Source: Molossus alvarezi (Eukaryota > Chordata > Mammalia > Chiroptera > Molossidae). From it: a stretch of DNA of 64,000 nt. Both the position numbers and the translations under genes were made by a program. The notes under the pieces are model-generated. The model was not told the origin of the DNA. It did not search any database and saw only the letters and a program-made list of their open reading frames with translations. Each line of letters opens with the position of its first letter. Positions within the stretch are counted from its first letter, which is position 1. Of the stretch, positions 20,693-32,663 are shown piece by piece. The DNA lies in NCBI GenBank assembly GCA_037176705.1, contig JBAWUJ010000087.1, positions 124,001-188,000 of the forward strand. Reading direction: 5' to 3'.

Positions 20693-23617
20693 GTTTCTGG
20701 AATTTTATGTGTTTCCAAATGGGGGTGTCTCTAAAATTTGTGGCTCCAAATTCTGACTCTGTCTCCTGGCTGGGAGGCACCGTATTCCTAATGTGGCTTG
20801 TCACCATCAGCCCCCTCTACTTGTGGGGACAGTTGTTATTACAATGATGATATAATGATATAAAGGTCTCTCCCTGGTCAGTCATCCTCAGCTTGGACTC
20901 GTCTGGCTCCAACTGCTCTTCGTTCTCTGACTCCCTGAGCCAGGTGATCTCAACCCTCTGCTCTTTAGTGTCTGTCGGGGGTGGGGAGGGTGTTGTCACT
21001 TACCAGCCTCTGTCTGGCCCCTTGTCAGGGCTTGTTCCTAGTCTTGCTAACCTGCCTCGGTTTGATGGGCACGAGGTGGATAAGGCACCTTATGGGCTCA
21101 TCACTCAGATTTACTGACTGTCCCTGCAAGTCTGTGAGAGCAGGCAGAATCCAGGACACCCATTTCAGTGTGAATGTCAGAAAAGCAACAAATGATGTCG
21201 CGTGTCAGTTCATCCCAAATACTGTCTGTTTATGCTGCTAACCTGGGAGCCCTGGTAGGCATAACATGCTATATTGGTTAGAACAGTGCTGGTTATCAGT
21301 CACTTGGTCAAAATCTGGATAACACAGAGCCTTCTCCATGGGTCTTACGGCCCACCTCTGCCAGCCCATCACACACGCCCCAATGGCAGGACCCCTGAGG
21401 ACTCACAGGGGAGTAAGAGGCTTTAGACACCTGCTGATACCCTCGCCTACCCACCCCCTTAAATTTAGAAGTATTGCAATTTCTGTGATCCTGTTTGCAT
21501 TCAAGAAGTCAGCAAGAGAGAAAGATTTTGTTTCCATTGTACGAGTAAGAATCTGCAATCAAAGAAGGTAAGGCATTTGTACCAGGGCCTCTGCAGGTCA
21601 GCCGAGGCTGCGTGGGATCGGAGCCTGATCCCAGGACCCTGTTTTTTCTGTGCAAGAGAACTTCTCAGCTGTGGGCAGTGACACCTAAGCCCTCCTGTGT
21701 TGTCTGCAGCCCACAAGAACCGGGGCAGGATCCCTTTCACTGGTAGACGGCTCCTGTCCCCACAAGCAATGCTGGGGTAAACAAGCCCAGCCCTGGGCAC
21801 CTTGGGAGCCGCACACTGGCCCAGTTCCCCAGCTCAGTGCAAGGGGCCCAAATGCAGGGCTTTATTCTGCTCGTGTGTCTGAGACATGGCAGTTCTCACC
21901 TGGAACCACTCCCCTCTCTGTGGGGCTGAGGGTGAGAACACTGTGCTCTCAAGCAACATCTCTGCGGTCCATGGGTCACCACCATGGTGGGTGCCAGTCC
22001 ACTCTAGGTGCCCAGGTGCAGGTAGGTGCCTGACACCTGCCATGTAGCACAGATTTCTGTGGAGGTGAGAGTGTGGGCTCAGAGCTGTACCAACAGGGAT
22101 CTCCAGGCAAACAGAACCAGTATGAGACAGCACAAGGACCTGGCTCAGGCATCTGCAGAGGCCGGGGGTCCTGCCATCTGCCAGCTGGGCTTTGCGGGAG
22201 CCACGGGGCAGGTGGCAGTCCAGGGCAGGAGAGCACCCCCTTCGATTTCTGTTGGGAGAGGGTTCCCAGCAGGTTCTGTCCATTCTGCCCTTTTGTTCGG
22301 TTCAGAGACTTGTTTGGAGCACCTGCGATTCTCCATCCTGGTCAACACTGTTGGGTCCACAGACCCCTGGTCTTTCATCGATCTTCAGGGAACAGTGGGG
22401 GCACATGGTCATGAAAATGTTCTTTCTCCCAGCACGACTGAGCTGAGCATCTGTTCATCTGTAGGAGCTCCATTTAAAGGCCTTTCCTGGGAACTACCCA
22501 CATGCTTATTTTTGACCCAGGGTTTTGGTCTTCGTTTCTAGGGACTCTTGACATATTAGGAAATTAGCCCTTGTCTGGGCTGTACATTGGCCAAATATGG
22601 GGAACCCGATGTTCCCAGAAGCATCCAGTGAGGACTGTCCCATCCTCCCCACGACGAAGAGCGAGCCTCGAGCTCAGGTGAGCAGACCTTCTGGGGGCAT
22701 TTTGGTAAAAAAGACTGTCACACTCTGTGGAAGAATCTGAGGTATGTGGTTCTGCGGGACGAGGACAACACACAGCCTTTGGAGGACATACAGGTGAAAA
22801 AGTCTGCTTCTTCTCAGGGTGGTACAGCCAACCTTGGTCTCCCCATCACACATGGGCATGTCCACCAGCACATTCCAGCCACATGGGAGTCTTGTGCCCT
22901 CTTCTGCTTCCCCGTGTCCTCCCGAGATGGTGGCATCACAGGGGCTGAAGGGCAGGTTCTCAGCCTGGTGATCACCTCCCGGCTGCACACGGTGCTCGGC
23001 GGGGACAGTGTCCATGACTCAGGACATGGCACATGGTGGGCTGAGGAGGATGAACCACCTCACTTCCCCGTGACGTGGAAGGACACAGCGTGTTACCCGG
23101 CCACAGCACAGAGGGACGTGGCTGTGGACTGGCCTGCTTGGCCCCTCGGGAGAAGCAGGTGCTGAAGGTGAAATGTGGGGAGAACATTGGGGATGGGCCG
23201 ACACCTCCTTCCACCTGGAATAACACTCACGGTCTATGAGGCAGCATACACTAGAGCTTGAGCGAGGTGAATGGTGGTCCCGGGTTTTGTTCTAATCTGT
23301 GTATTGATAGGGAGCGTCCCATGGGCCCTTGTGCTCTGCCCAGTCCTCAGGGGCTGCAGGAGGCCCTGGGGAGAGGGGTGGGTTCCATTCGCCACGACTA
23401 AGAAGTTTGTTGTGTCTGAAACACCCTCAGACATGCCCAGAATAGTGACTGACCGGGTGTCTGGGCTCCGAGGTCTGCTCAAGTTGAAGGAACCATCCAG
23501 TGAGACCACCTGCTCGATCCAGATGCCACCTGTCCCCAACCGCATGACCCAGGGAGTTCTGAGCTCCTCTGTGCCCTGATGTTCCCGTTTCCAAAGTGAG
23601 GATAAAGTAGAAACTGT
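20693..23617. other. Non-coding stretch
   Basis: About 2.9 kb of unique-looking sequence. Open frames of up to 171 codons (for example 22,026-22,541 on the plus strand) overlap antisense frames and show no recognisable family, start context or splice pattern. I see no RNA gene or named repeat. Confidence 0.35.
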
Positions 23618-23815
23618 GCCCTGGCTGGTGTGGCTCGGTGGTTAGAATGTCAGCCGGCAGACCAAAGGGTCTCGGGTTCAATTCCTGGTCAAGGGCACAT
23701 ACCTCAGGTGCAGATTTGATCCCTGACCTGGTTGGGGTCATGCACGAGGCAAAAATTGATGTGTCTCTCTGACATCAATGTTTCTCTCTCTCTCCCTCGC
23801 CATCCCTTTCACCCT
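23618..23815 (+). mobile_element. Bat SINE, 3' end missing at the L1-B boundary
   Basis: The head GCCCTGGCTGGTGTGGCTCG and the body with GGTCAAGGGCACATACCTCAGG are present, then a CT run. The usual tail is missing, because the sequence passes into the L1-B 5' region near 23,815. A tail-like GTGTCCTGGTGAGTTATA occurs just after L1-B at about 27,933, so L1-B may have split this SINE. Confidence 0.8.
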
Positions 23816-23819
23816 CCTG

Positions 23820-24130
23820 AGTCCTGTGAATCTGCTGCCTGCTAAGCCCTAGGCTGGTGCCGCACGGGCTGTCACGGACTGGCTCCGACCAGGGGACTCG
23901 GTTGGACGCTGCTACCCAGGCTGATTCCTGCGAACTCTGCGTGCTAAGCCCTCGGCTGGTGCCGCACAGACTCGCGGGGACCAGGGGACTCTGCTGGAAG
24001 GTACTGCCACCCCGGCAGTGTCCCGCTACCACGGCTCAGTCCTGGGGCATCTGCTGAGTGCAAAACCCTCTGCTGGTGCCACAGCTGTGCCCGCCCTTGG
24101 CAGGGAGCAGTGCTCTCAGGTTAAAAGTCC
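23820..24130 (+). promoter_or_regulatory. GC-rich tandem units in the L1-B 5'UTR
   Basis: Three imperfect units of about 105-120 bp share GCTAAGCCCTAGGCTGGTGCCGCAC-like cores (near 23,841, 23,940 and 24,056). This arrangement recalls the monomeric L1 promoters of rodents. L1-A lacks these units in the same place, and the GC-rich units in L1-D and L1-F have different sequence. A promoter role is inferred from position. Confidence 0.5.
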
Positions 24131-24711
24131 CAGGTGGCTCCACAACGCAGAGTCTAAACAGAGGCTAAATTGGCAGCAGCCACTCACCTTGGGCTTCAGC
24201 AGAGGGAAGGCAGACTGGACTGGAACTGTGTGGGGACACTCGGGTTTTGGAGGGTGCTAAGAGCTTCCACTGAGTGCAACCATGCAGGACTGTGGTCATT
24301 TTACTCCTTCCCAGGGCCCTGGGGAGAGGTGAGGCAGAGGCCCTCCCTCAGAGATTCAATCCCACCTGGTGGCTATTGAAATGCTAACTGAGGCCCATTA
24401 ACAACCAGCAGCTGCCCCAACCTCAGGAAATCCTCTTACACTGAGCACCTGAGGGAGTTTTTCAGGCAACTCAGAAACCAAGGGGTTTCAGGTGACCTCT
24501 ACTAATAGCCTCCAGGCAAAAAAAAAAGCTAGAGGATAACTACCATTCCCTGGGCCAGCAACACTACCCAGAAAAGTTAAGACTTGAAGGTGGTGTTTAA
24601 CGTGGGTCCTCCCTAGCTCATCCAAACCCAGGAGAGGGAACCACAAATAGCAGAACACCAACACCCACAGAAAAAATTTGGCAGACTCCAAAGCCAACTG
24701 TGATAGCCAAA

Positions 24712-25614
24712 ATGGTGAAAAACAGAAACAAAAGCCAAATGAAAGAACATGAGACCTCTACGGAAGATGAGATAAATGAGGTACAGTTAAGAAAGTTAAC
24801 AGAACTAGAATTTAGAGCCATGATGTTGAGGAAGCTCAACAGCATGTGTAAGGATATGAACACCATGAGTAAAGACATAGAAATGTTGAAAATCAACCAT
24901 TTGGAAATTAAAAACCAACAAGAAGAAATGAAGAATGACATATCAGAAATGAAAAACACATTGGAAGGTCTAAGAAGCAGAGTAGAGGAAGCTGAGGACA
25001 AGACCAGTGAATTAGAAGAAAGGCTAGAAAAAATCAACCAATCAGAAAACAAAAAGGAAAAAATGATTAAAAAACAGGAAGTCAGCTTAAGAGAACTGTG
25101 GGACAACTGGAAACAGAACAATATTCACATCATAGGAGTCCCTGAATAAGAAGAAAATGAGCAAGTGTTAGAGAATATATTCAAAGAAACAGTGACAGAA
25201 AACTTCCCTAATTTGGTGAAGGAAGGAGGCATTCAAGTACAAGAAGCACAGAGAGCCCCAAGTAACAAGAACCCAAACAGGCCCACACCAAGACACATAG
25301 TAATCAAACTGCCAAAAATTAAAGACAAAGAGAGAATCCTAAAAGCAGCAAGAGATAAGCAACAGGTTACCTACAAAGGAAACCCCATAAGGCTCTCAGC
25401 TGACTTTTCACAAGAAACACTACAGGCTCGAAGGGAATGGCATGAAGTAATCAAGGTCATGAAAAACAAGGATCTGAATCCAAGACTACATTACCCAGCA
25501 AGACTATCATTCAAAATAGAAGGTCAAATAAAGAGCTTCCCAGACAAAAAAAGGCTAAGGGAATACAATAGCACCAAACCAGCACTGCAAGAAATGTTAA
25601 AAGGACTGCTGTAA
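24712..25614 (+). pseudogene. L1-B ORF1, one premature stop
   Basis: The frame of 300 codons, starting MVKNRNKSQMKEHE, is intact except for a TAA at 25,147-25,149 (codon 146). L1-A has GGA at the same site. The first half is coiled coil with EELRSRVEEAEDK-type heptads. The second half carries RHIVIKLPKIKDKERIL (RRM) and PIRLSADFSQETLQARREW (C-terminal domain). It is the best-preserved ORF1 in the window and appears to need only a two-base change to read through. Confidence 0.9.
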
Positions 25615-25658
25615 TTACCAGGAAAAATGGGAAGAAAAATAGAACCACACTAAACAAA

Positions 25659-27493
25659 ATGGCAATGAATAAGTACATATCAATAATCACCTTAAATGTA
25701 AATGGATTGAATGCTCCCATAAAAAGACACAGAATAGCTGATTGGATAAGAAAGCATGACTCATCTATATGTTGTTTACAAGAGACCCACCTCACAACAA
25801 AAGACTCACATAGATTGAAAGTGAAGGGATGGAAAAAAATCTTCCAAGCAAACGGAAAAGAAAAAAAAAAAGCTGGGGTAGCAATACTCATATCTGATAA
25901 AATAGATTTCAGAATGAAGGCCATAATTAGAGACAAAGAAGGCCACTACATAACATTGAAAGGATCTATCCAACAGGAAGATATAACCTTGATAAACATA
26001 TATGCACACAATATAGGAGCACCAAAATATATTTAAAAACTTCTGGAGGACTTCAAAGGAGAAATCAATAGCAATACAATCATAGCAGGGGACTCCAACA
26101 CCGGGCTGACATCGCTGGATAGATCGTCTAGACAAAAATATTAGCAAGGAAACAGAGACTCTAAATGAAGCACTAGACCAAATGGATTTAATAGATACTA
26201 CACATAGAAAACCCCTAAGACTCCATCAAAAGTTTACTAGACTTAATAAATGAATTTGGCACAGAATTAAAACAATTATTTCAAAAGTTCATATGGAACC
26301 AAAAAAGGCCTCAAATAGCCACAGCAATCTTGAAAAGGAAGAACAAAGTTGGAGGGATCACAATACCAGATTTCAGGTTATACTACAAAGCCACTGTAAT
26401 CAAAGCAGCCTGGTACTGGCACAAGAACAGTCATATAGACCAGTGGAACGGAACAGAGAACCCAGAAATGGACCCAAGGCAATATGTTCAATTAATATTT
26501 GACAAAGGTGGCAAGAGCATACAGTGGAGTAAGGACAGCCTCTTTAATTAATGGTGCTGGGAAAATTGGACAGCTACATGCAGAAAAATGAAACTAGACC
26601 ATTCACTTACACCCTACATGAGAATAAACTCAAAATGCATAAAAGACTTAAATGTGACTCATGAATCTATAAAAATCCTAGAAGAAACTGTAGGGAACAC
26701 AATTTCAGACACCATAAGTAGCAGAATTTTCACTGATACATCACCTAAGATAATAGAAACAAAGGAGAAAATGAACACATGGGACTACATCAAACTCAAA
26801 AGCTTCTGCAGAGCAAAAGATACAATCATCAAAACGGAAAGGCAACCCACTGTATGGGAGAGCATCACTGCCAATGATATATCAGATAAGAGGTTAATTT
26901 CCAATATATATAGAGTGCTTATACAACTCCTCAAAAAGAAGACAAAGAACCCAATTGAAAAAGGGGCAGAGAAACTAAACAGTCTCCTCTCCAAACAGGA
27001 CATACAAATGGTAAGAGACATATGACAAAATGCTCCACATCACTAATCATCAGAGAGATTCAAATTAAAACAACAGTGAGATATCACCTCACACACACCT
27101 GTCAGAATGGCCACCATCAACAAATCATCAAACAACAAGTGTTGGCAAGGGTGTGGAGAAAAGCGGACTCTAGTACACTGCTGGTGGGAATGCAGACTGG
27201 TGAAGCCACTATGGAAAACAATATGGTGTTACCTCAAAAAATTAAAAATTGAACTTCAATTTGACCCAGTAATCCCACTTCTAGGAATATACCCTAAGAA
27301 GCCTGAAACACCAATCAGAAAGAATATATGTACCCCTATGTTTGTAGCAGCACTATTTACAATAGCTGAGATCTGGAAACAGCCCAAGTGTCCATCAGTA
27401 GACGAATGGATAAAAGAGCTGTGGTACATATACACACTGGAGTACTATGCAGCTGTACAAAAGAAAGATCTCTTATTCTTTGAGACTACATGA
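25659..27493 (+). pseudogene. L1-B ORF2, endonuclease start and C-terminus only
   Basis: ORF2p combines an APE-type endonuclease with a reverse transcriptase. Codons 1-126 are readable (MAMNKYISIITLNVNGLNAP, then CCLQETHL). The frame breaks at 26,037. Deletions near 26,205 and 26,265 remove the rest of the endonuclease and the catalytic palm of the RT. The C-terminal part (26,290-27,493) keeps the Cys-rich segment [18 protein letters not shown] but has stops near 26,549 and 27,023. It is non-functional. Confidence 0.9.
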
Positions 27494-27825
27494 AGGGACC
27501 TGGAAAGTATCATCCTAAGTGAAACAAGCCAAGCAGAGAAAGACAACTATCATATGATCTCACATATTTGTGGAATGTAATGATCAAAGCAGTCTGAGGA
27601 ATAGGATAGTCCCAGAGATGTGGAAGTGGGGTACAGACTGACAATCCCCAGAAGAGGGGGTGGTGGGGGAGAGATAAACCACAGAACTTATATGCATGTA
27701 TGCATGAATAGTGGACATGGACAAGAAACTGGGGACAGGAAAGGGAGGAGGCTCAGGGGGAATTCAGTGGGGTGAAAAGGAGAAATATCTGTAACAAAAA
27801 TTAATTAATAAAAATTAGTTAAATT

Positions 27826-27859
27826 AAAAAATAAATTAAATAAATAAAAATAAAAGACA

Positions 27860-27900
<41 letters not shown>

Positions 27901-27930
27901 ACAAACAAACAAACAAACCAACCAACCAAA
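27826..27930. repeat. (AAAT)n/(AAAC)n tail of L1-B
   Basis: A-rich tail of the L1 expanded into AAAT, then AAAC and CCAA units. Confidence 0.9.
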
Positions 27931-28305
27931 GCGTGTCCTGGTGAGTTATACTGATGGAAGGATGAAATCTGGTGAAAACACACTGAGTGTATATTTCTAT
28001 ATATACATGCACACACACATGTACCTGAGCTTCATGAGGACACTGGGTAACGGGCATGATGGTGCCATGCAGTATTAACATGAAAAGATGGAACATCCCT
28101 ACTATATAACTGGCCTGAGTTTTGGGCTGGAGATTCTTCTACCCTACAATTCACACCCGGAACCCAAATTCAAACTGTGTTCTACCATTGTGATTTTACT
28201 CCTGTATATGATTTTTGGATAAGTTTATACAGTTTAGGGCAGCCTATAGGAGGCACTGTAGGGAAGACCTTTTCAAACTTTAATGTAAATAAAAATCATG
28301 TTACT
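27931..28305. other. Non-coding spacer
   Basis: Unique sequence after L1-B with no gene signal. Its first bases may be the displaced tail of the SINE at 23,618. Confidence 0.4.
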
Positions 28306-28318
28306 AAAAACAGATTTT

Positions 28319-28471
28319 GCACTGACTGGTTTGCTAAGTGGTTAGAGCTTTGGCTTATGGACCAGAGAGGCCCAGGTTTAGTTCCCACTAAGGGCACACA
28401 CCTCAGTTGCAGTTTGTCCCCAGCCCCAGTTGGGGTCGTGTGGGTGGCAATCAATCAGTGTGTCTCTGTCA

Positions 28472-28513
<42 letters not shown>

Positions 28514-28579
28514 CCCCCCTCCCTCCCTCCCTTTCTCCTGCTCTATCTGAAGATTAATGCAAAAAAAAGAAAGATTACA
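28319..28579 (+). mobile_element. Bat SINE with a target duplication
   Basis: The head GCACTGACTGGTTTGCTAAG is followed by a complete body and a long (CT)n run at 28,470-28,530. Near-perfect 13-bp repeats, AAAAA(C/T)AGATTTT, flank it at 28,306-28,318 and 28,580-28,592. The A box is degenerate. Confidence 0.9.
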
Positions 28580-28592
28580 AAAAATAGATTTT

Positions 28593-29663
28593 TTATTCAG
28601 TGGGTTTGGAGTGGGGTTTGGAATTCAGGTGCTGTAGATAATGCTATTCTGTGAGCAGTAAGACTGTAGGGTCTATTACATATTTTGCAAATAACCATTG
28701 GCCTCTTTTATTGACAAAGATATTTCTTTGTGTCCATGTCTCCCCCAGTTTAAATAGGGATAAGTCCTAATTGGTGGATTTCAATTGTGATGGATTAGTT
28801 CCCCTTGCCAATGATTGGTTAGGGGCAATCATATGGCAGATTTTTGTTCAATGATATGTGAGGGGAGATCTAATAAAGAACTTCTAGGAAAATATTTCTC
28901 ACATTCATGTAGAGACACCACAAGAGATCTCTGCTTTTTGTCCAAATCCCACACGTGTACTTGTAGTGTTGGGGAGCTCACTAACTCACATAATGGTCTA
29001 TTCTGTGGTTGGGCATGTCTCCATTGTTCAAAAATTATCTTCTTTGTTGAACCAAAGATCTCTTCCCCTCTCACTTCTGAATCCCAGCTCTGTCCTCTGG
29101 AAGCAGACAGTGACTATAACCTTCTTGTTCATGTCTGTCCTCAAAAGATTTTAAAAAGTTTTTATGACCCGCTGCTAAATCTTCACTTTCCTGGCTAAAC
29201 CTCATCAGGCCTGTCTTCCCTGTTGTGGTTCCTAGGTCTGTTTCTATCTCACCCTCGTTTTCTGGACCTTCAGAACTTTAGCTAAAGACAACATGCTAAC
29301 ACAACATGCTTTTTTACACACTAGAATGATGGCTCACAGTTTTTCTAAGAATAAAATGTATGTGTTGTTTATATATAATTTTATATTTACTTGATTTACA
29401 TTGTCCAATATCCTGTTTGTATATCTACTTTCCTTGAGTGGTCTGCCTTTAATTAGGTATAAACAGAGGAAAAAAATTATTTTGTTCATGAAAATCCTGT
29501 TTTATTCCTGCTGCTTCAGTATAACTATTAATTCCTTCTTTTACTTTTAAACATGTCTATTTTTAGATGGAAAATTATATGATCACATTAATTATAAAAT
29601 ATACATTGATTTTTAATTAGCATTTGGCTGATTCATCAAAAGACTATTAAATTTTTAAAAATA
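28593..29663. other. AT-rich non-coding; possible ancient transposon relic
   Basis: A 127-codon open frame at 28,815-29,198 on the plus strand has no family resemblance. The surrounding sequence (GCCAATGATTGGTTAGGGGCAATCATATGGC and on to about 29,260) has the feel of an old, widely dispersed mammalian interspersed repeat. I cannot name it with confidence. Confidence 0.3.
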
Positions 29664-29861
29664 CTTTTTTTCTTTATTGAATTTAGAGAAAGAAAAAGAG
29701 AGGGAGAGAGAGATAGAAACATTGATGAGAGAGAACATTGATTGGCCACCTCCTGCATGTCCCTCACTGGGGATTTAGTCCACAACCTGGGCATGTGCTC
29801 TGACTGGGAGTTGAACTGGTGCATGGGTTGACACTCAACCAGTGAGCCATGCCAGCCAGGC
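29664..29861 (-). mobile_element. Old bat SINE, minus orientation
   Basis: The tail TTTTTTTCTTTATTGAATTTAG lies at the left. The body contains GATTGGCCACCTCCTGCATG and the head GCCTGGCTGGCATGGCTCAC lies at the right. AAGACTATT occurs just outside both ends (about 29,640 and 29,863), a probable target duplication. Confidence 0.85.
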
Positions 29862-31375
29862 AAGACTATTCACTTTTAATGAATGACCTGAAGTTCTTGT
29901 CTTTGGAGAATATGTCATTTATGGAGCAAATAATGTGGATTGACAGCTCTAATATTTTCTAATAAATCTTATATGTTACTAAGTACAGGTTTCAAACCTT
30001 CTTTCCACACAGTTCTTTATCTTTCAATACATTTAGTTTAATGTTCTTATTCCTGTTTTGATCATTAGTTAGTAAAGAGGATACCAACTGGTTTTATACT
30101 TGTTTATTTAATATGCTATCCTAACTCTACTTCACACATGAGAATATGAACGTGGAAATCTTCATGACTTCTTCCATTCACCTCGGAAATGGTTACAGCA
30201 GACAGAGAAACAAAAAAGCAAACAGAACACTTGATGACTAGTAAAGGACAATAGTCTGAAAGCAAAGTTTCTACTCTATATTAATTGCTAAATAAGCCAT
30301 AAACCACAAAGAAAGCTCCCTTTATTTTGGTGAAGCATTCCACTTAGTGCAATTGGGAGGTATTGCATGAATCTAGGAGATATTTATGTCTATCTTGGGA
30401 CTTGAAATTGCAGAAAACTTCCCAGTATGTGGAAACCATCAACTTTATGGAAATGAGAAGTGTCAGGTTGAATCCCATTCTCAGCAGTACTGAAGGGTTA
30501 GTGTTTAATTAGGTACAACATCCATCACAGCACATCATTTTTGTGTCTAATGAACACATCAATAATATGTTAGAATGAGACTTCCCATCTTGAAAGTGAC
30601 AGAAAATTGTGAAATTGTGGGTATCTGGTCTGAGCATTATTGGATACTGAATATTACTAAATAAATATCCAGTAAATGTAAAATAATGTACTTTTACGTT
30701 CCTCTCAGCAAAAGATAGCCCTTTTCGGTGTTATTCATGTCTAGTATTTAAAATAGTACAGTAGAATTGTGTCTCTTTTTTTTTTTTGAGGCATGCAATA
30801 AAATGGAAATAATTTTAGAACACTAACTCTCATTAGTAATTTGAGCACATATTGAATATTGTTCCATGTAATTAGAGCAACCACCAGAAATTATCAGAAA
30901 CACTATACTGATTAATTAGTTACATTATTATAATTAAAATTGGCTTTAAAATATGATTGTAACTTTTTTTGCTTTATTTTTAATTGGTGACTGAATTCTA
31001 AAACTTGGGGAGTAGATCAGTTATATTTTACTCATATTTTACAAAATGTTTACATTCTATAATTAAAATTTAGAATTGTCCTCAGTGGCTGAATTTGGTC
31101 TTTATGCATCACCTGGTTCTGGGTAAATTCTTCAGTCTTTGGAATTTAGATAGACTGTGATTCAGTGAGTCAAAATGGCAACATCCACAGACTCTCTACC
31201 TGAGCAGAGAAGATGCACAAATATAAAGGCTGCGTAGCTGTCAGTTGCCTTTAAATAGTGTCATCCTCTGGATCTAGTGGGTTCACAAATGTCAGGGTCT
31301 GGAGAAAATATTGCAAATTCATGCAGATTGTTTCATGGTATTTTATCATTTTTTAAAAAACATTTGTAAAAAATG
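29862..31375. other. AT-rich non-coding sequence
   Basis: About 1.5 kb with no gene, RNA gene or clear repeat. A T9-10 run lies near 30,778-30,787. Confidence 0.45.
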
Positions 31376-31873
31376 CCTGTTATGTACCCCCATGTTTGTA
31401 GCAGCACTATTCACAATAGCTAAGATCTGGACACAGCCCAAGTGTCCATCAGTGGACGAATGGATGAAAAAGCTGTGGTACATATATACAATGGAGTACT
31501 ATGCAGGTGTAAGAAAGAAAGATCTCTTATCCTTTGAGATGACATGGAGGGACCTGGAGAGTATTATCCTAAGCAAAACAAGCCAAGCAGAGAAAGACAA
31601 ATATCACATGATCTCACTTATTTGTGGAATATAATGAACATAACTGAGGAATGGGGTAGTCCCAGAGACGTGGAAGTGGGTACAGACTGACAATTTCCTG
31701 AAGAGGGGTTGTGGGAGAGATAAACCACAGAACTTATATGCATGTGTGTATGAACAATGGACATGGACAACAAAGGTGGGGACAGGGTGGGGAGGGAGGG
31801 AGTGGGGAGAGTCAGTGGGTAAAAAAGGGGAAAAATCTGTAACAAAAATAAATTAATTAAAAAAATAATAAAA
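31376..31873 (+). mobile_element. L1-C: 5'-truncated LINE-1 tail
   Basis: The last part of ORF2 is present (31,384-31,634, including the MFVAALFTIAKIWTQPKCPS stretch), followed by the G-rich 3'UTR and an AATTAATTAAAAAAATAATAAAA end. It is a typical 5'-truncated insertion of about 500 bp. I could not find a convincing target duplication. Confidence 0.93.
31776..31808 (+). other. G-quadruplex-prone tract in the L1-C 3'UTR
   Basis: GTGGGGACAGGGTGGGGAGG, followed by GAGGGAGTGGGG, gives five or more closely spaced G3/G4 runs. G-rich tracts of this kind are a known feature of L1 3'UTRs. Similar runs lie in L1-B (about 27,650-27,670) and L1-G (about 56,486-56,518). Confidence 0.7.
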
Positions 31874-32643
31874 GTATTTGATGCTATTTTCAGTAATTTT
31901 TTTTACTCTTTTCTAGGTAATTTATTGATTTGTAGCTTATTTTTTTCTGGAATAAAATGAGGTAGAAAATATATTTGATGAAATATGGACAGAGCTCAAC
32001 TAAAATATTAAAAGCATTTTAATAGTAATATATCATATACTAAATAAAACACTATTATGTACATTAATTCATAAGAACTCTGAGCTCCTACCTTCATGAA
32101 CACTGTTCTAAAATCTCTAAATGAAGACCTATTTCATTGCCTTTAAAGTAATCATGTACAGAATAACATGGTCTATATTTTGCTCACAAATCATATAATT
32201 CTGAAAATAGCAATTATTTATTTACATGTTTTCACTCAGTAAGTTTATCTGATATTGAAAGATTAAAATGCACATAGATTTTTTTACTAATCAAAAACTG
32301 CTTTGGTATTAAATGATTACCTAACCTGTGTGTACAGCTATAGAACTTTCAGTCCTGTGTTCAAGTGGTCTAGCTGGAGAATTGAGGCAGTTCCTTCCCT
32401 GAAGATGCACCACACATGGTCCATTTATGGAGAGAACAGGTGGGAGGTCCACCTCAGCACCATCTGTGTGAGCGAGAATGTCCCTAGGACCTCATGAAGG
32501 ACAGTCAGGCATTTCTAACCCTCTGAGTAAGACATCTCTAATTAAGTCCCACATGTGCTATTTCTTCAAACACCTATACCAATAGCTTTTAAAAAATAAG
32601 ATTATGTAATATACTTTGAAGTTACTTTCTCTTATTTTAAATA
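31874..32643. other. AT-rich non-coding sequence
   Basis: No gene or named repeat is recognised. Confidence 0.4.
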
Positions 32644-32663
32644 AACACAAATTCTATACTTTT

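Larger units (their letters stand above)
23816..27925 (+). mobile_element. L1-B: LINE-1 with long promoter, internally deleted
   Basis: The order is a GC-rich 5' region with degenerate tandem units (about 23,820-24,130), the common 5'UTR (24,130-24,711), ORF1, the ORF2 endonuclease start, deletions removing nearly all of the reverse transcriptase, the ORF2 C-terminus, the 3'UTR (about 27,560-27,810) and an A-rich end with (AAAT)n and (AAAC)n runs. It is about 4.1 kb, compared with 6 kb or more for a full element. The exact 5' end is uncertain. Confidence 0.9.

Noticed and set aside
20382..20847. Cys/Val- or His/Thr-rich frames of 140-174 codons
   Set aside because: They are translations of the TG-rich simple repeat.
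23820..24130. Tandem GC-rich units considered as a CRISPR-like array
   Set aside because: The units are imperfect, contiguous without unique spacers, and lie in an L1 5'UTR of a mammalian genome.
28815..29198. 127-codon plus-strand frame with several Cys residues, considered as a zinc-binding protein
   Set aside because: The Cys spacing fits no known motif, the region looks like an old dispersed repeat, and no splice or start evidence is present.
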